From Takakia lepidozioides (Eukaryota > Streptophyta > Takakiopsida > Takakiales > Takakiaceae), in contig CM060734.1 in assembly GCA_030704615.1 (NCBI GenBank), positions 53,832,042-53,896,041 of the forward strand: a stretch of DNA of 64,000 bases, read 5' to 3'. Shown one piece after another: positions 11,521 through 23,394 of the stretch. The notes below the pieces were generated by a model, which was not told the origin of the DNA, ran no database searches, and saw nothing but the letters and a program-made list of their open reading frames with translations. Numbering within the stretch: the stretch's first letter is position 1; each line of letters opens with the position of its first letter. The translations under genes and the position numbers were made by a program.

Positions 11521-12085
11521 CTTGTTTGTGAAGAAGAGGTGAAATAAAACTTGAGCTCTATCATTGTCAAACTTCTTCAGGTTTCTGTTATTGAAGAAGA
11601 GGTGAAAAAAAAACCAGATGGTCATCATGAATGCTTATTTAGGGTTTGTTTGTGAAGAAGAGGTGAAAAAAATTGAGCTCTATCATTGTCAATCTTGCTC
11701 AGGTTTCTCTTGTTGAAAAAGAGGTGAAAAAAAAATCAGATGGTCATCATGAATAAATTAGGGTTTGTTTGTGAAGAAGAGGTGAAAAAAAAACTTGAGC
11801 TCTATCATTGTCAAACTTCTTCAGGTTTCTGTTATTGAAGAAGAGGTGAAAAAAAACCAGATGGTCATCATGAATGTTTATTTAGGGTTTGCTTGTGAAG
11901 AAGAGACGAAAAAATTGAGCTCTATCATTGTCAATCTTGTTCAAGTTTCTGTTGATGAAAAAGAGGTGAAAAAAAAATCAGATGTCATCATGAATAAATT
12001 AGGGTTTGTTTGTGAATAAGAGGTGAAAAAAAAAACTTGAGCTCTATCATTGTCAAACTTCTTCAGGTTTCTGTTATTGAATAAA
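11521..12085 (+). repeat. About 120-bp tandem repeat (minisatellite), roughly 4.7 copies
   Basis: Units begin with GTTTGTTTGTGAAGAAGAGG and contain A-runs, GAGCTCTATCATTGTCAA and GATGGTCATCATGAAT. Two alternating variants (…ATGCTTATTTAGG and …ATAAATTAGG) suggest a higher-order dimer of about 240 bp. A short open frame at 11,795-12,019 is a by-product of the repeat. Confidence 0.9.
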
Positions 12086-12093
12086 CTTACATC

Positions 12094-12660
12094 TTGGAGA
12101 ATATGCCTCTCATGGGGGATTCTCGGGCCAGGGTTATGGCCAGTGTGCATCAAATCTGGTCATGGATTGGACCAGCTGTACTATTGGATGCAGATGCAGT
12201 GGGTTCACGGGCACATAAGCCTAGGTTGTGGTGGACCAATCTTGCACCACCAGAGTTGCTTAAGAGAGCCTATGATTCCATTCAACGGCCACCCAACCTC
12301 ACGGTTGAGGCATTTTGGACCAAAGAAAGCAACCAGAGAGGGTGCGACATGATGACCGTGGACCACCTTTGGCGGTGATCAATCGAATGGGGCAACCACG
12401 TGCGGCCTCAAGCCTACACTGATGAGTTTTCCCTCGTCTCATTCTTTTCGAGACAATGGTCCAGGGTTGATTTGGGACAGTGCGCTACAACAATTGGTGG
12501 AACCTAGTGCGGATGAGAGAGAGTGGGCAATGGGGTTTGCCACGGGCACTACAGCTATGTCAGCTCTGTCAGAGACATCACGGGCAATTGGGAACCAGAT
12601 GTTGGACCTACAGTCACCGGAGGAGAGAGACGGAGGATCCAGCGATTTCTAAGGGCTTAT
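12094..12660 (+). pseudogene. Retrotransposon-type cytosine-5 DNA methyltransferase remnant
   Basis: One frame reads ENMPLMGD, a form of the ENV motif (motif VI), followed by KPRLWWTNLAPPELLKRAYD. A second frame reads EPSADEREWAMGFATGTTAM and then IGNQMLDLQ, resembling C5-methyltransferase motifs IX and X (GF-x-GT, GNxM). Charophyte and dinoflagellate retrotransposons are known to have acquired such DNMTs. The fragment lies directly upstream of reverse transcriptase on the same strand, as expected for that arrangement. It is frameshifted and has stops, and motifs I-IV with the catalytic Cys were not found, so it is inactive. Confidence 0.6.
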
Positions 12661-13419
12661 AAAAATTACTTTGCCTTCGCAAGCGTCGCAGATTTGCGTG
12701 TTTAGCACATTGGACCTGCGATCCGGTTATCACCAGTTGCCAATCAAAGAGGCTGATAAGCAAAAGACGACATTCTGGGGGATTGACTAGCATGGTAAGG
12801 ATTGTTTGTACCAATGGCGTTTCCTACCATTTGGGTTGAAGAATGCTCCTGCAGAGTTTTAGAGAGTTATGGACAGGATTCTTGCAAGGCTAGACTTCGC
12901 CCGGTGCTACATTGATGTTATCATCATCTTTGGTGCCACGGTTGAGAAGCATGAGAGACACCTTCAGGTGGTGTTTGAGCATTTGAGGGCGCATGTGCCA
13001 TGGATTGAAGTTGTACCCTGGGAAGTGCAAGTTCTTCCACAACCAGATTGAGTATCTGGGCCATATGATATATCATGGGGGATTAGGTGTTCAAGAGCGA
13101 AGGTGGAGGCCATTGTATGCATTCCACGCCCCACAGATGTAAACAGAGTTTGTGCTTTCATGGGGTTGACAAATTACTATCGATGGTTAGTCAAGGGATT
13201 TAATAGCATTGCAAAGGCTCTTACCAAGTTGACCAAGGTGGGTCAGGAGTGGCAGTGGGAGGAGGAGCAGGAGAAAACCTTTGAGGAACTCAAGGCTCGA
13301 TTGACTTCTGCACCTATTCTGAGGCGGCCTATTCGAGGGCGGCCTTTCTAGCTACATACGGATTGGATATGCTGGGGATTGGAGCAGTGCTCACACAGAT
13401 GGATGATGAGGGAAGGGGG
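12661..13419 (+). pseudogene. Ty3/gypsy reverse transcriptase / RNase H start, degraded
   Basis: Segments in shifting frames include LDLRSGYHQLPIKEADKQKT, LPFGLKNAPAEF, FMGLTNYYRWLVKGFNSIAK and FEELKARLTSAPILRRPIRG. These are RT fingers/palm and the connection to RNase H. The last segment is nearly identical to the PHD-type element at 35.2-35.4 kb, so both belong to one family. The catalytic YxDD region is altered (YIDVI). The fragment ends abruptly near 13.42 kb against gypsy-1. Confidence 0.75.
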
Positions 13420-13569
13420 ATGCTTCCGCGTGAGCGCGTATGGCCTTCCAGCTGCATCTCTGCAACCTGCTCCCACTCTGGGTGTGCAGCGAATAGGGTA
13501 GCTTCCTGCTCCTCATCCAGTCCTCCCCTCCAGTCATACTCCCTGACCCTCGAGGTCTTCTCGTAGCAG

Positions 13570-14100
13570 GTAATCTACTAGATTCTTAGTGGTAATTTGT
13601 ATCTTGTGCATCCCATCATGCACAGTTAGTAACTAGGAATTCCAGTCATGGAATACCCTGGCCTGTTTTAGCCACGGACGTCCCAACAATAAGGAGTAAG
13701 CTTTCATGACTTCATCCATTTTTAACACAGTTACTGTGATCATAAAGATCATCTTTTGAATCTGTATCTTAACTCCTCTTATCATCCCAGTGGCTATACA
13801 CTTTTGATCTGCCATTGTTACTGTAAATGGGGCGGCTTTATGTTCTTAGACAAGCTTCTGCCTTAATTGGTCTATCATGATATTCACTCCAGAGCCTCCA
13901 TCTATCAGTTACATCAGTTAGTTCTGTGCTTCCAATTCTAATTGATTACTGGCATAGAATCATCAAAGTCCATGACTGTTTCTCGCCCTTCCGGCTTCAC
14001 ATTATAACTGGTCACCTTGTTGTTCAGGTCTGTGTTCCTGTCACATGGGCAATTCGATTGATTGCTTGATACAGCCTGTGTCTACAATAAGGTGCCACAG
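13570..14100 (-). pseudogene. gypsy-1 retropepsin (aspartic protease) region
   Basis: The minus strand contains DGGSGVNIM, the plant-gypsy form of the D-T/S-G active site, followed by the segment ending LLLGRPWLKQARVFHDWNS, typical of the second half of the fold. Stops divide the frame. It matches the better preserved copy at 60.45-60.8 kb, where the residue after the catalytic Asp is Arg instead of Gly. Confidence 0.7.
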
Positions 14101-14448
14101 CCAATAGCTGTCCAATGCTAATCTCTGCTTTGGACTGGCATATTACTTCAGCCAAAGTCCTGCTTCATTACTCTGCATGTCTGCAGCTTCTTTCTTCCCT
14201 CCATCCTCACTCACTTCCTCTTCTCTTTCAGAATCAGAAGAATCTGCCATAGGAATATCAGTACTCTCTGCATTTCCCTTATGGTATCATTTCCCTTATG
14301 GTATCTGCCACTTCCTTGTGCAGTTCCTTCTCATCTCTCCAAGCCTCATCATCTTCAGGCACATCACTGCCATCTTCATTATCATCATCTTCCTCATCTA
14401 CTGGAGGTATTAGTTTGGCTTTGCTTGTTGTTACTACATTGTACTTAC

Positions 14449-15020
14449 TTCTGGTACAACACATGGCCTAACCATGTGAGCTGCCACCACTGGCCCCTCA
14501 TTCACAGGAGCTCTCATCTCATTCTGGTGTCTGATCCAGAATGGACAGGCTGCCTTGCGATGGCCTGCCCGATTACAATAGTAACACAGTTCTTCCCATT
14601 AGGTCCTCGCCCTAGGTCTGCTCTAGGATTAATTTACTTCTGGTACAACACATGGCCTAACCATGTGAGCTGCCAACACGGGCCCCTCATTCACAGGAGC
14701 TCTCATCTCATTCTGGTGTCTGATCCAGAAGAAGAATGGACAGGGGCTGCCTTGCGATGGCCTGCCCGATTACAATAGTAAAACACAGTTCTTCCCCATT
14801 AGGTCCTCGCCCTAGGTCTGCTCTAGGATTATTTCTGTAATCTTGATTCCTTGGCTGGGTAATCCCCCTTGGATTACCCTGATAGTTGCCTCTGGAATTT
14901 CCTTGGTAATTCCCTCTTGAATTAACCTCTCCCTTCCCCATGCCAATTGTTATAACCACCAGGCCTACCATAGTGGGTCCTGATCACTGTTTCTTCTTGG
15001 CTGGGGCTGCACTTGATTGC
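14449..15020 (-). pseudogene. gypsy-1 gag C-terminal zinc-knuckle region with internal tandem duplication
   Basis: The region encodes a Gly/Asn/Arg-rich stretch (GNYQGN and GNPRG repeats) before a CCHC knuckle and an acidic segment. About 190 bp covering the knuckle is present twice in tandem (about 14,449-14,635 and 14,637-14,830), which breaks the frame. The undisturbed order can be seen at 59.63-60.25 kb. Confidence 0.75.
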
Positions 15021-16605
15021 CACCCGTACTTGCCTAGAGTCTCTAGCTGCTGTCCTTCTGTTGTAGTAACAATTCTCAGATAGAATGGTTATTCCATTTT
15101 ACAGATAGACAGTGTTTTCTCCCTTCATGTGGCATTCAGTTAGGTGGTCTTATGGCCTTCATTCTGGCACTTTGCACACCAAACCCCCTTCCTCCAATGT
15201 GTTGCAGCCTCTGTGGCATACTTCTTCAAGATTTTCTTCTAATCTTTTCTCATAGTTATTCCTTCTTCCAACTTATCCTTCCTCTTACTCTTCATTTTTC
15301 AGCTTTGCTCTTCTTCTTCATCTGACTCATCCTCAGAGTCCTCATCATCCCTTTTCTCCCTCCTGAGGCATTCCCAATGCTCAATTCTGTTCGTTGTTTC
15401 AAATTGCATCCTCCACTGTTTTATGGGGTAACATATCCACTTTCTTCTGCAACTCTGGTCTTAGTCCACTCACAAAACCAAGTCTTCTGTTAAACCTGGT
15501 GCTGGTACAGCAGCCAGCTTTTTCATCATTTCAATTCCATTTTTCGCTTCTTTTGCTTGGAACTGTTGTAAACTTCCATACACTTCATCCTCAGTTTTAA
15601 CTTGTCCTGAACCTATTTCGGAATGTTGTATTCAAGCCATTCCAGGTTAGGAAATGATTATCAGGGAATCTTGCCATACCTTCACTTGTTTTCTTTTCTG
15701 GATAAGTGAACAAGGAAAACAATCTCATCTTGGCATCATTGCCATTCTCATGTTCACAATACACATGTGCTCAAATTGCCTAATGTGTACATCAGGATAC
15801 CCTTTTTTCCTGAATTGTGTACATCAGGATACCCTTTTTTCCTGAATGGATCTTCCACCAAGTGGTGACCCCTGAGCACTCCCTGCTACTGGCCTCACGA
15901 TATTCACAGTATTCCCAGCTCCAGTTGCACTACTTCCCACACTCCCTGTCCCCCCAGAGCCAGATCCAGGCTGCCCGCCTGATCCCCCTAAGCCGACACC
16001 TTCGTTGGCCTGTGATCCAAGTGCTCCACTTGATCCAGGTCCAACGGGTTGGGTTGTCCGGTTGTAGTCTCAACCTCAGCTGTTGGGTCTACTTCTTCAT
16101 AGCTTCTCTTTCCTCCACAATTTCTTCTCTCTGTTATTCATCTCCAAGTTCTGGCCTGGGTTTTCTTCTTCACTCATGTAACTCAACTGCAATGGTGTTG
16201 GAGAGTCCTGAACTCTCCGTTGGCTCTGCCACCATCCTTCCCCTCTCCTCCTCCTCACCTTCCGTTTCAGAAACTAGAGTTCCTACTTTTGGTGTTCCAT
16301 GCCAACTTTTATCAAAGATTTCTGTCAAATCTTTTAATCCAGGGATGTACCCTCAGATCTTTCACCTCGTGGTTGATCTCTCCCGTACCAATTCCCTTAA
16401 TCTTTCTTGCAAAGAAAAAGAAGGAGTGGCATCCAACTCTAGTTCCTTCCGGTATGGGTGATGTACTCTTGATCTTAATGGTGTGAGAGGTCCAGATGAT
16501 TCCCTATGTCTATTCCTCTCTCCAGAAGATATGGATAATTAGCTTCAGATAACTTTCTCTTTTTGCTGAATATCTCTAGAGTCTAGCTTCTCTTTCATCA
16601 CTCAT
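15021..16605 (-). pseudogene. gypsy-1 gag, N-terminal and middle part
   Basis: An ATG at 16,603-16,605 corresponds to the gag start at 47,500 in the second copy. The following acidic, Ser/Glu-rich sequence and a Gly/Ser-rich linker match it closely. The capsid-like part downstream (about 15.0-15.9 kb) is broken by stops and a 32-bp tandem duplication near 15,784-15,847. This part is deleted from the second copy, so this is the only view of it in the window. Confidence 0.65.
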
Positions 16606-16626
16606 GTCCCATGTCTTTCATTTCTT

Positions 16627-17322
16627 TAATGTGGCAATAACCAAAACTCTCTTCTGTAGTATCTCTCTCTATATGCCTGGGTTTCTTTCAAGCTTCAATG
16701 CACCCTTGGCTATACTAGAAGTCTCCGTTACCATATAACCATATGGCAAACAAGTTTGGAAAGCTGTTCTTGGTGTGAGTTTGATCCACAGAATATCCTT
16801 TGGAATCCAATTCTTTACCAGTACAAGCTCTTCATGCATATGAGTATAAACATTCACCTTCCTTTCCTCCCAGTCTTCAAACTCTACTCGCTTAATGGAT
16901 AACAATGCTATCACATAAACCAGTGTTGGTAACCACCGTGTTCTTCCTCTACAGGCCACCTGATAAATCTTTATCACCCCTTTGTCCAGACCCCACTCAG
17001 GGTCAGCATCATGCACTCTCTTAAGAATGTTTTCTTTACAACCGTCTGGCAATTCCAAGAACCTCTGAAAGAATTGTTTGGACAATCTTTCCTTCTCAGT
17101 TTCACAGGGAATTTGATTCACATCAAATTCTTTAATTCTCCATCCACCATGATCCCACTAGATGCCTGTCACATCTGGTTGTTCATGACCCAGTTCCCTA
17201 GTATGGTCGCCAAATGTCGAGCGGCTTTTACTCACCCATCCCTTCGCTATCCGAGGTGGAAACTCCAAGATAGAAGAGTTGGATATCTCTAAGCACTCAG
17301 CCCGCTCAGAACAATCAGTCAT
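16627..17322 (-). pseudogene. gypsy-1 upstream open frame starting inside the LTR
   Basis: The frame starts at an ATG inside the LTR (17,320-17,322) and crosses into the internal region. It encodes a basic/hydrophobic protein with FLELPDGCKENILKRVHDAD and WIPKDILWIKLTPRTAFQTC. A TAG near 17,157 interrupts it where the second copy has TGG. I recognise no family; it precedes gag. The near-intact version is at 46,783-47,478. Confidence 0.65.
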
Positions 17323-18169
17323 GACCTGCAGCTAGTGAATCATGGTTGTGCTTCCTATTTGTATTCCTTCTTGCCTTCATGTTATCAATTTACCTTACCA
17401 TGTATACTGAAGCATTAGATTGCTTCAGTATCTACTAAGTTCCAGTTAATCATATATTCATTCCACAGCTTCACTCATGTCTCTCTACACAGTGTGATTG
17501 TATCGAATAAGTATCAGATTATGATTTATCAAGTATCAGGCCAATGCCATGGTGACTCTAATTTGCCTTACGGTTTCACTACAGCTTTGCATGTAACAAA
17601 CATCTACTGTTCATCTCTCCTCCTTCTCCGTGCTCTCGTTCTTGCTCTCTGCCTGATCTCCTCTCATACATGACCCAGAAGCGCTCCCCGTGAAGTCCCC
17701 TTCTTTCCGTTGCCGCTCCCCTTATCTGCCCGCAAGCTGTTCTAACCACCTAACTAATTAACCGTCATCCCTATAGTAACACGTTCCTTCTGCAGATGTC
17801 GTTCCCTCATAGTCGTTCCCTATCAATGATAACTGTTCCCCATATACTGTGATAGGCTGTGTCAAGCTGTGCCGAGCTGTGACTGGCTGTGTAAGGCTGT
17901 GTCGGGCTGTGACTGGCTGTGTCAGCTGTGTCGGGCTGTGCGAAGCTGTGGCGGCTGTGACGGGCTGTGTCTGGCTGTGTCGGGCTGTGTCGGCTGTGAC
18001 TGGCTGTGACAGACTGTGCAAAGCTGTGGCGGGCTGTGACTGGCTGTGTAACCCCCCTAAAGCCTGCTGCTGCCACCTCTAAGGCTCCTGTTGGTCTCAG
18101 TCTGCGCAAAAATTAAGGGTACCCCACAGAACCCGAAAAAGCGTCTAAGTCCCAAGCAGCCCTCTAACA
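17215..18169 (-). repeat. gypsy-1 LTR, 955 bp
   Basis: In element orientation it begins TGTTAGAGGG and ends CGCTCGACA (TG...CA). It contains a stretch of CACAGCC-type short repeats (about 17,857-18,048). The same sequence occurs as a solo LTR at 61,520-62,484 and partly at 19,373-19,569 and 46,138-46,890. A candidate primer-binding site (TGGCGACC) starts two bases inside the LTR edge; the tRNA was not identified. Confidence 0.9.
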
Positions 18170-19372
18170 CTCCATGGACCTCTTTGCCCTTTACCAGAGC
18201 TGCCAGGCTTGCACAAGCATTGCAAATGCACACAAACGTGATGTGGTTGGGCTTCACCCCTTCCCCCATCATTTGCTCATGGGTCGCCAAAGCCTCCATC
18301 CTGCGCCCTTGTTGTGCATATCTCGTAATCATCGCACTCCACGACACCACATTGCGTTCAGCCATATTGTCGAACACTCCCTTTGCATCCTCGATGCACC
18401 CACATTTGGCATACATGTCCACGAGGGTATTGTTCAGCATCACATCTGGTACAATTCCAGCTTTGACGATGCAACCATGCACCTCTTTGCCCTTTTCCTG
18501 GGGCGCTACCAGGCTTGCACATACACCGCAAATGCACACAAACGTGATATGGTCGGGCTTCACCCCTTCCCCCATCATTTGCTCATAGGTCTCCAAAGCC
18601 TCCATCCTGCGCCCCTGCTGTGCATACCCTGCAATCATCGCACTCCACGACACCACATTTCGTTCAGCCATATTGTTGAACACTCTCTTCGCATCCTCCA
18701 TGCTCCCACATTTGGCATACATGTCCACCAGGGCAGTGTTCAGGATGACATTTGGTACAATTGCAGCTTTGACGATGTCACCATGCACCTCTTTGCCCTT
18801 TTCCAGGGCTGCCATGCTTGCACAAGCATTGCAAATGCACACAAACATGATGTGGTTGGGCTTCACCCCTTCCCCCATCATTTGCTCATAGGTCGCCAAA
18901 GCCTCCATCCCGCGCCCTTGCTGTGCATATCCCGTAATCATCGCACTCCACGACACCACATTGCGTTCAGCCATATTGTCGAACACTCCCTTTGCATCCT
19001 CGATGCACCCACATTTGGCATACATGTCCACGAGGGTATTGTTCAGCATCACATCTGGTACAATTCCAACTTTGACGATGCAACCATGCACCTCTTTGCC
19101 CTTTTCCTGGGGCGCTGCAAGGCTTGCACATACACTGCAAATGCACACAAACGTGATATGGTCGGGCTTCACCCCTTACCCCATCATTTGCTCATAGGTC
19201 TCCAAAGCCTCCATCCCGCGCCCCTACTGTGCATACCCTGCAATCATCGCACTCCACGACACCACATTTCGTTCAGCCATATTGTTGAACACTCTCTTCG
19301 CGTCCTCCATGCTCCCACATTTGCCATACATGTCCACCAGGGCAGTGTTCAGGATGACATTTGGTACACAAC
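18170..19372 (-). pseudogene. PPR pseudogene fragment, 3' continuation of the copy at 22.4-23.4 kb
   Basis: It encodes about four PLS triplets closely like the intact gene at 2.6-6.7 kb. There are stops near 19,229 (TAG) and 19,173 (TAA) and no DYW domain. Its upper end (VPNVILN) begins within about 10 bp of the point in the triplet where the plus-strand fragment at 23,394 stops (DIVKAA), so the two were probably one gene before an inversion. Its lower end is cut by the gypsy-1 LTR at 18,169. Confidence 0.85.
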
Positions 19373-19569
19373 CAGACACAGCCGACACAGCCGACACAGC
19401 CCGCCACAGCTTTACATAGCCCGACAACGGGCTGTGTCGGGCTGTGTAACCCCCCCCTAAAGCCTGTTGTTGTCAACCCTAAGGCTCCTATTGGTCTCAG
19501 TCTGTGTAAAAATTAAGGGTACCCCACAGAACCTGTAAAATCGTTAAAGTCCCAAGCAGCCCTCTAACA
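19373..19569 (-). repeat. Truncated gypsy-1 LTR fragment with inverted CACAGCC repeats
   Basis: The LTR start (rev. comp. of …CCCTCTAACA at 19,569) and its C-rich and CACAGCC-repeat parts are present. The short repeats then reverse orientation (CACAGCC to GGCTGTG) near 19,430, forming a hairpin-like junction next to the PPR fragment. Confidence 0.75.
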
Positions 19570-20460
19570 ACCTCTACCTTGGAGCACGGAGCAGAGCTGG
19601 CATGAGTTTTTTAAAGATCCTTCAGGACGGTGGGACAACCGCAATCGCAAGGTGTGCCTTTTCTTAATGTACGATGTGAAGAAGTTTGTCCATCCTGCAA
19701 TGTGGGCTCTTGGGCTCCTGTTAGTACCATGATTTGGTATTCTTGCTAATGTTTACAAGGTGCTTGGGAGAGTCAGCTTGGTCTGAGCAGGCCGTGTTTC
19801 AATCTCTGCCTGCTCAGCTGCAGCGTGGTGGTTCTCACAGACCAATCCGACATAACCTGACTACGGACACAAGCAGCACATACAAGAGGTCCTTTTGGGT
19901 TGATGGTTGGTCAAATCCTCCATGGATCGTGACACAAGGTCAAGGACAATGTGGTGAGGGCACCTTCTTCTTCGACCTATTTCAGCCTGTTTTGCCCTCT
20001 CACCAGACTCGGCCCTGGATTTGCATATTGAATTCTGTAAGAAAGCTCGTCGGGTGGATCTGTGGTGGTTTGGAGTGACTTTGACAAGTTACTGCCGATG
20101 TGGCAGCAGGAAAGTATCCAAAAACAGATAACAGAGATGAAAAGAAGCTTTGGAATGAACACTTTTCCGACCCTAGTCAATGGTGGGACAATGGAGACAA
20201 AAAGGTGAATGCATGTTGGAAGCATATGCAAGTCAGCATAGGAACTAGTGTGATAAGTATGGTTGGGGTGTTTGCTAGAGGAATTCCAAGCTGTCATTGG
20301 GGCTAGCAGCAAGGCAAGGATGTATGCATGATTTGTGCAGAGGCATGGATAGCTGAAGGAGCATGGATGCATGGGTAGATGGTCAACTGGAAGCCGCATC
20401 AGGCACTACTAATGAAGGCACCTTCTTCAGCACATTTCACTCTGTTTTTCCCTCTTATCA
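19570..20460 (+). pseudogene. Duplicate OSB-like PDF motifs 1 and 2, degraded
   Basis: Matches to the minus-strand exons at 8.05-7.1 kb occur in the same order: SWHEFFKDPS near 19.6 kb, SFWVDGWSNPPWIVTQ near 19.9 kb, EKLWNEHFSDPSQWWD near 20.15 kb, then AWVDGQLEAASGTTNEG near 20.37 kb. In the last exon the GPDFKHK part has been deleted. This is a diverged segmental copy in inverted orientation to the primary locus. Confidence 0.7.
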
Positions 20461-20589
20461 GAACCGGCCCTAAATTTACATGTTGAATTCTGCAAGTTGC
20501 TGGTGGAGTGAATCTAGTTTGGAGTGACTTTGACATGAGACTGCCAATGTGATAACAGAAAAGTATCGAAAAATAGGTAACAGATTGTA

Positions 20590-21240
20590 CTCATAAGACG
20601 TTGTTTGCCGTAGCGTAACCCTAAACTTGTGGCCATTGACCCCGCGCCCAGTTTGAGCAGAAACAAAAGGTACAGAACCTACCTCTGTCAGGGGCTGACG
20701 TTGGTAGTAAGACTTACCTTCATATATAGAATTAATCCGGGTTTTCCAGATATCCTCTAGAAATCCCTTCTCACAAGCATCAATCTGTTGTGTGTGATTT
20801 GCCCAATAACTAGGCCTCAGGAGGGCCTAGGCTTTTGGCTCAGCCTCGAGACTTTCAAAGTTGGTAAACAGAGGTACAAGCACAATTCCCTTGATATATT
20901 TGAAGAGAGCGTCTCTATGGTGAGAGAACCCCGGACAGTGTATCAAAAAATGAGTACTGTCTTCAGATTGCCCACACAACGGTCAATTGCACTCTCCCTT
21001 CCCTCTCTACTTCTGTTTGTTGTTCAAAGGTAGGCTTCTTGCCCTGAGTTTAAATTTCAGACTAGTGCCGAGAGTGGGTAGACCCTTGAGGTCATCCAAG
21101 ATGTCCTCCCCCATGTCACTGACTGGAAACAAGTTCAAGGAAGTTTTCTGCCTATCTTCATTTTCATCAGACAATCTCATGGCAACAGACATGGCTTTGG
21201 ACACTACAACCTCTTAGTCAGATTTATCCAGCAGGGTCAA
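20590..21240 (-). pseudogene. LINE fragment with zf-RVT-like end
   Basis: The minus strand reads LPTLGTSLKFKLRARSLPLN, then in another frame LCGQSEDSTHFLIHCPGFSH, the usual zf-RVT end of a LINE ORF2. It has been inserted between PDF motifs 2 and 3 of the duplicated locus. No polymerase core is present. Confidence 0.6.
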
Positions 21241-21264
21241 GACTTGCGGTTCCAGGTCCAGGTA

Positions 21265-23394
21265 ACAGAGATGAGGAGAAGCTGTGGAATGAATACTTTT
21301 CTGACCCTAGTCAATGGTGGGACAACCGAGGCCAAAAGGTGACTGCCTGTTAGATTACAGAGAGTAGAAGACGCAATTCAGCGTAGGAACTAGTATGATA
21401 AGCTGAGTTGGGTGTTTCCTAGAACAAATCTAGGCGGGCATTATCAGCTGCTAGCAGCAAGGCAAGGATGAATGCATGATTCGTGTAGAGGCATGGATAG
21501 CTGAAGGAGCAGGGTAGAGTGTGGGTCCAGATTCATCCAACAGGGCCTGAATTCAAGCACAAGACTACCTATGATTCCGTGTGGATCAATAGCAACAAGA
21601 AACCTGCAAGGATAGATGATCAACTCGAAGCCGCATCAGCAGCGGCACAATTGATAAAATCAGGCACTACTAATGAAGGCACCTTCTTCAACACATTTCA
21701 CCCTGTTTCTCCCTCTTATCCGGCCCTAAATGTACTTGTTGAATTCTGCAAGTTAGCTGGTTGAGTGATCTAGTTTGGAGTGACTTTGACATGATACTGC
21801 CAATGTGACAACAGGAAAGTATCGAAAAACAAGTAACAGAGATGAGGAGAAGCTGTGGAATGAACACTTTAACCTGCATGGGTAGATGGTCAACTAAAGG
21901 CAGCAGCTGCAGCGGCACAGTTGATAAAATCAGGCACCTCAACCATCAGCACAGCTTCTGGAAGAGGATCAAGAGAGGGAGTCCACAATGCCTCTTCTGG
22001 CACTTCTGGGCATGTGAAGATGCTTTGTGAGGCAGGCAGACTGAAGGAGGCTCTACAAACTTTAAACCAAGGAGGCATTTCAGTAGATTCAGATACGTAT
22101 GTCTGTCTCTTGCATAAGTGCATCAAGATGAAAGGCCTGGAAGCTGGAAAGCAGGTGCACACTCACATTATCCAAAGTGGATTCACGCCAAATGTTTTTC
22201 TGCTGAACACTCTTGTCAACATGTATATGAAGTGCAGGAGCATCATGTATGCTCACCAAGTGTTCAACAGAATGCCTCAACGATCTTTGATCACGTGGAA
22301 TATAATGTTGGCAGGATTTACCAAGCATGGGTGTGGTAGGAATGCTTTGGAGACCTATGAGCAAATGATGGGGTAAGGGGTGAAGCCCGACCATATCACG
22401 TTTGTTTGTGTTTGGAATGCGTATGCAAGCCTGGGAGCCCTAGAAAAGGGGAAAGAGGTCCTTGGTGACATCGTCAAAGTTGGAATTGTACCAGATGTCA
22501 TTCCGAACAATAGCCTCGTGGACATGTATGCCAAATGTGGGTGCATCAAGGATGCAAAGGGAGTGTTCGATAGTATGGCTGAACGAGATGTGGTGTCGAG
22601 GAGTGCGATGATTGCAGGATATGCACAACAGGGGTGCGGGATGGAGGCTTTGGAGACCTATGAGCAAATGAGGTGGGAAGGGGTGAAGCCCAACTACATC
22701 ATGTTTGTGTGCATTTGCAATGCTTGTGCAAGCCTGGTAGCCCTGGAAAAGGGCAAAGAGGTGCATGGTGACATCGTCAAAGTTGCAATTGTACCAAATG
22801 TCATCCTGAACACTGCCCTGGTGGACATGTATGCCAAATGTGGGAGCATGGTGGACGCGAAGAGAGTGTTCAACAATATGGCTGAACAAAATGTGGTGTC
22901 GTGGAGTGCGATGATTGCAGGGTATGCACAGCAGGGGCGCGGGATGGAGGCTTTGGAGACCTATGAGCAAATGATGGGGGAAGGGGTGAAGCCCGACCAT
23001 ATCACGTTTGTGTGCATTTGCAGTGTATGTGCAAGCCTGGCAGCGCCCCAGGAAAAGGGCAAAGAGGTGCATGGTTGCATCGTCAAAGCTGGAATTGTAC
23101 CAGATGTGATGCTGAACAATACCCTCGTGGACATGTATGCCAAATGTGGGTACATTGAGGATGCAAAGGGAGTGTTCGACAATATGGCTGAACGCAATGT
23201 GGTGTCGTGGAGTGCAATGATTACGGGATATGCACAGCAAGGGCGCGGGATGGAGGCTTTGGCGACCTATGAGCAAATGAGGTGGGAAGGGGTGAAGCCC
23301 AACCACATCACGTTTGTGTGCATTTGCAATGCTTGTGCAAGCATGGCAGCCCTGGAAAAGGGCAAAGAGGTGCATGGTGACATCGTCAAAGCTG
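21265..23394 (+). pseudogene. Duplicate PDF motif 3 fused to PPR, truncated
   Basis: EKLWNEYFSDPSQWWDNRGQ (21.3 kb), PTGPEFKHKTTYDSVW (21.5 kb) and a second partial set near 21.84-21.92 kb lead into the same linker and first PPR triplet as the primary gene. A TAA at about 22,374 (GGGGTAAGGGG) interrupts it. The array then continues to 23,394, where it stops at DIVKAA against CACAGCC repeats. The E, E+ and DYW parts are missing. It confirms that the PDF-PPR junction is older than the duplication. Confidence 0.85.

Larger units (their letters stand above)
13442..18169 (-). mobile_element. Ty3/gypsy element (gypsy-1), 5' portion with 5' LTR
   Basis: On the minus strand it consists of an LTR (18,169-17,215), an LTR-initiated open frame, gag with a zinc knuckle, and the start of a retropepsin-type protease. 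It ends inside the protease-RT spacer at about 13,442, where sequence matching 60.98 kb of the second copy stops. RT, RNase H, integrase and 3' LTR are missing. The outer edge of the LTR abuts a PPR pseudogene fragment. Confidence 0.85.
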
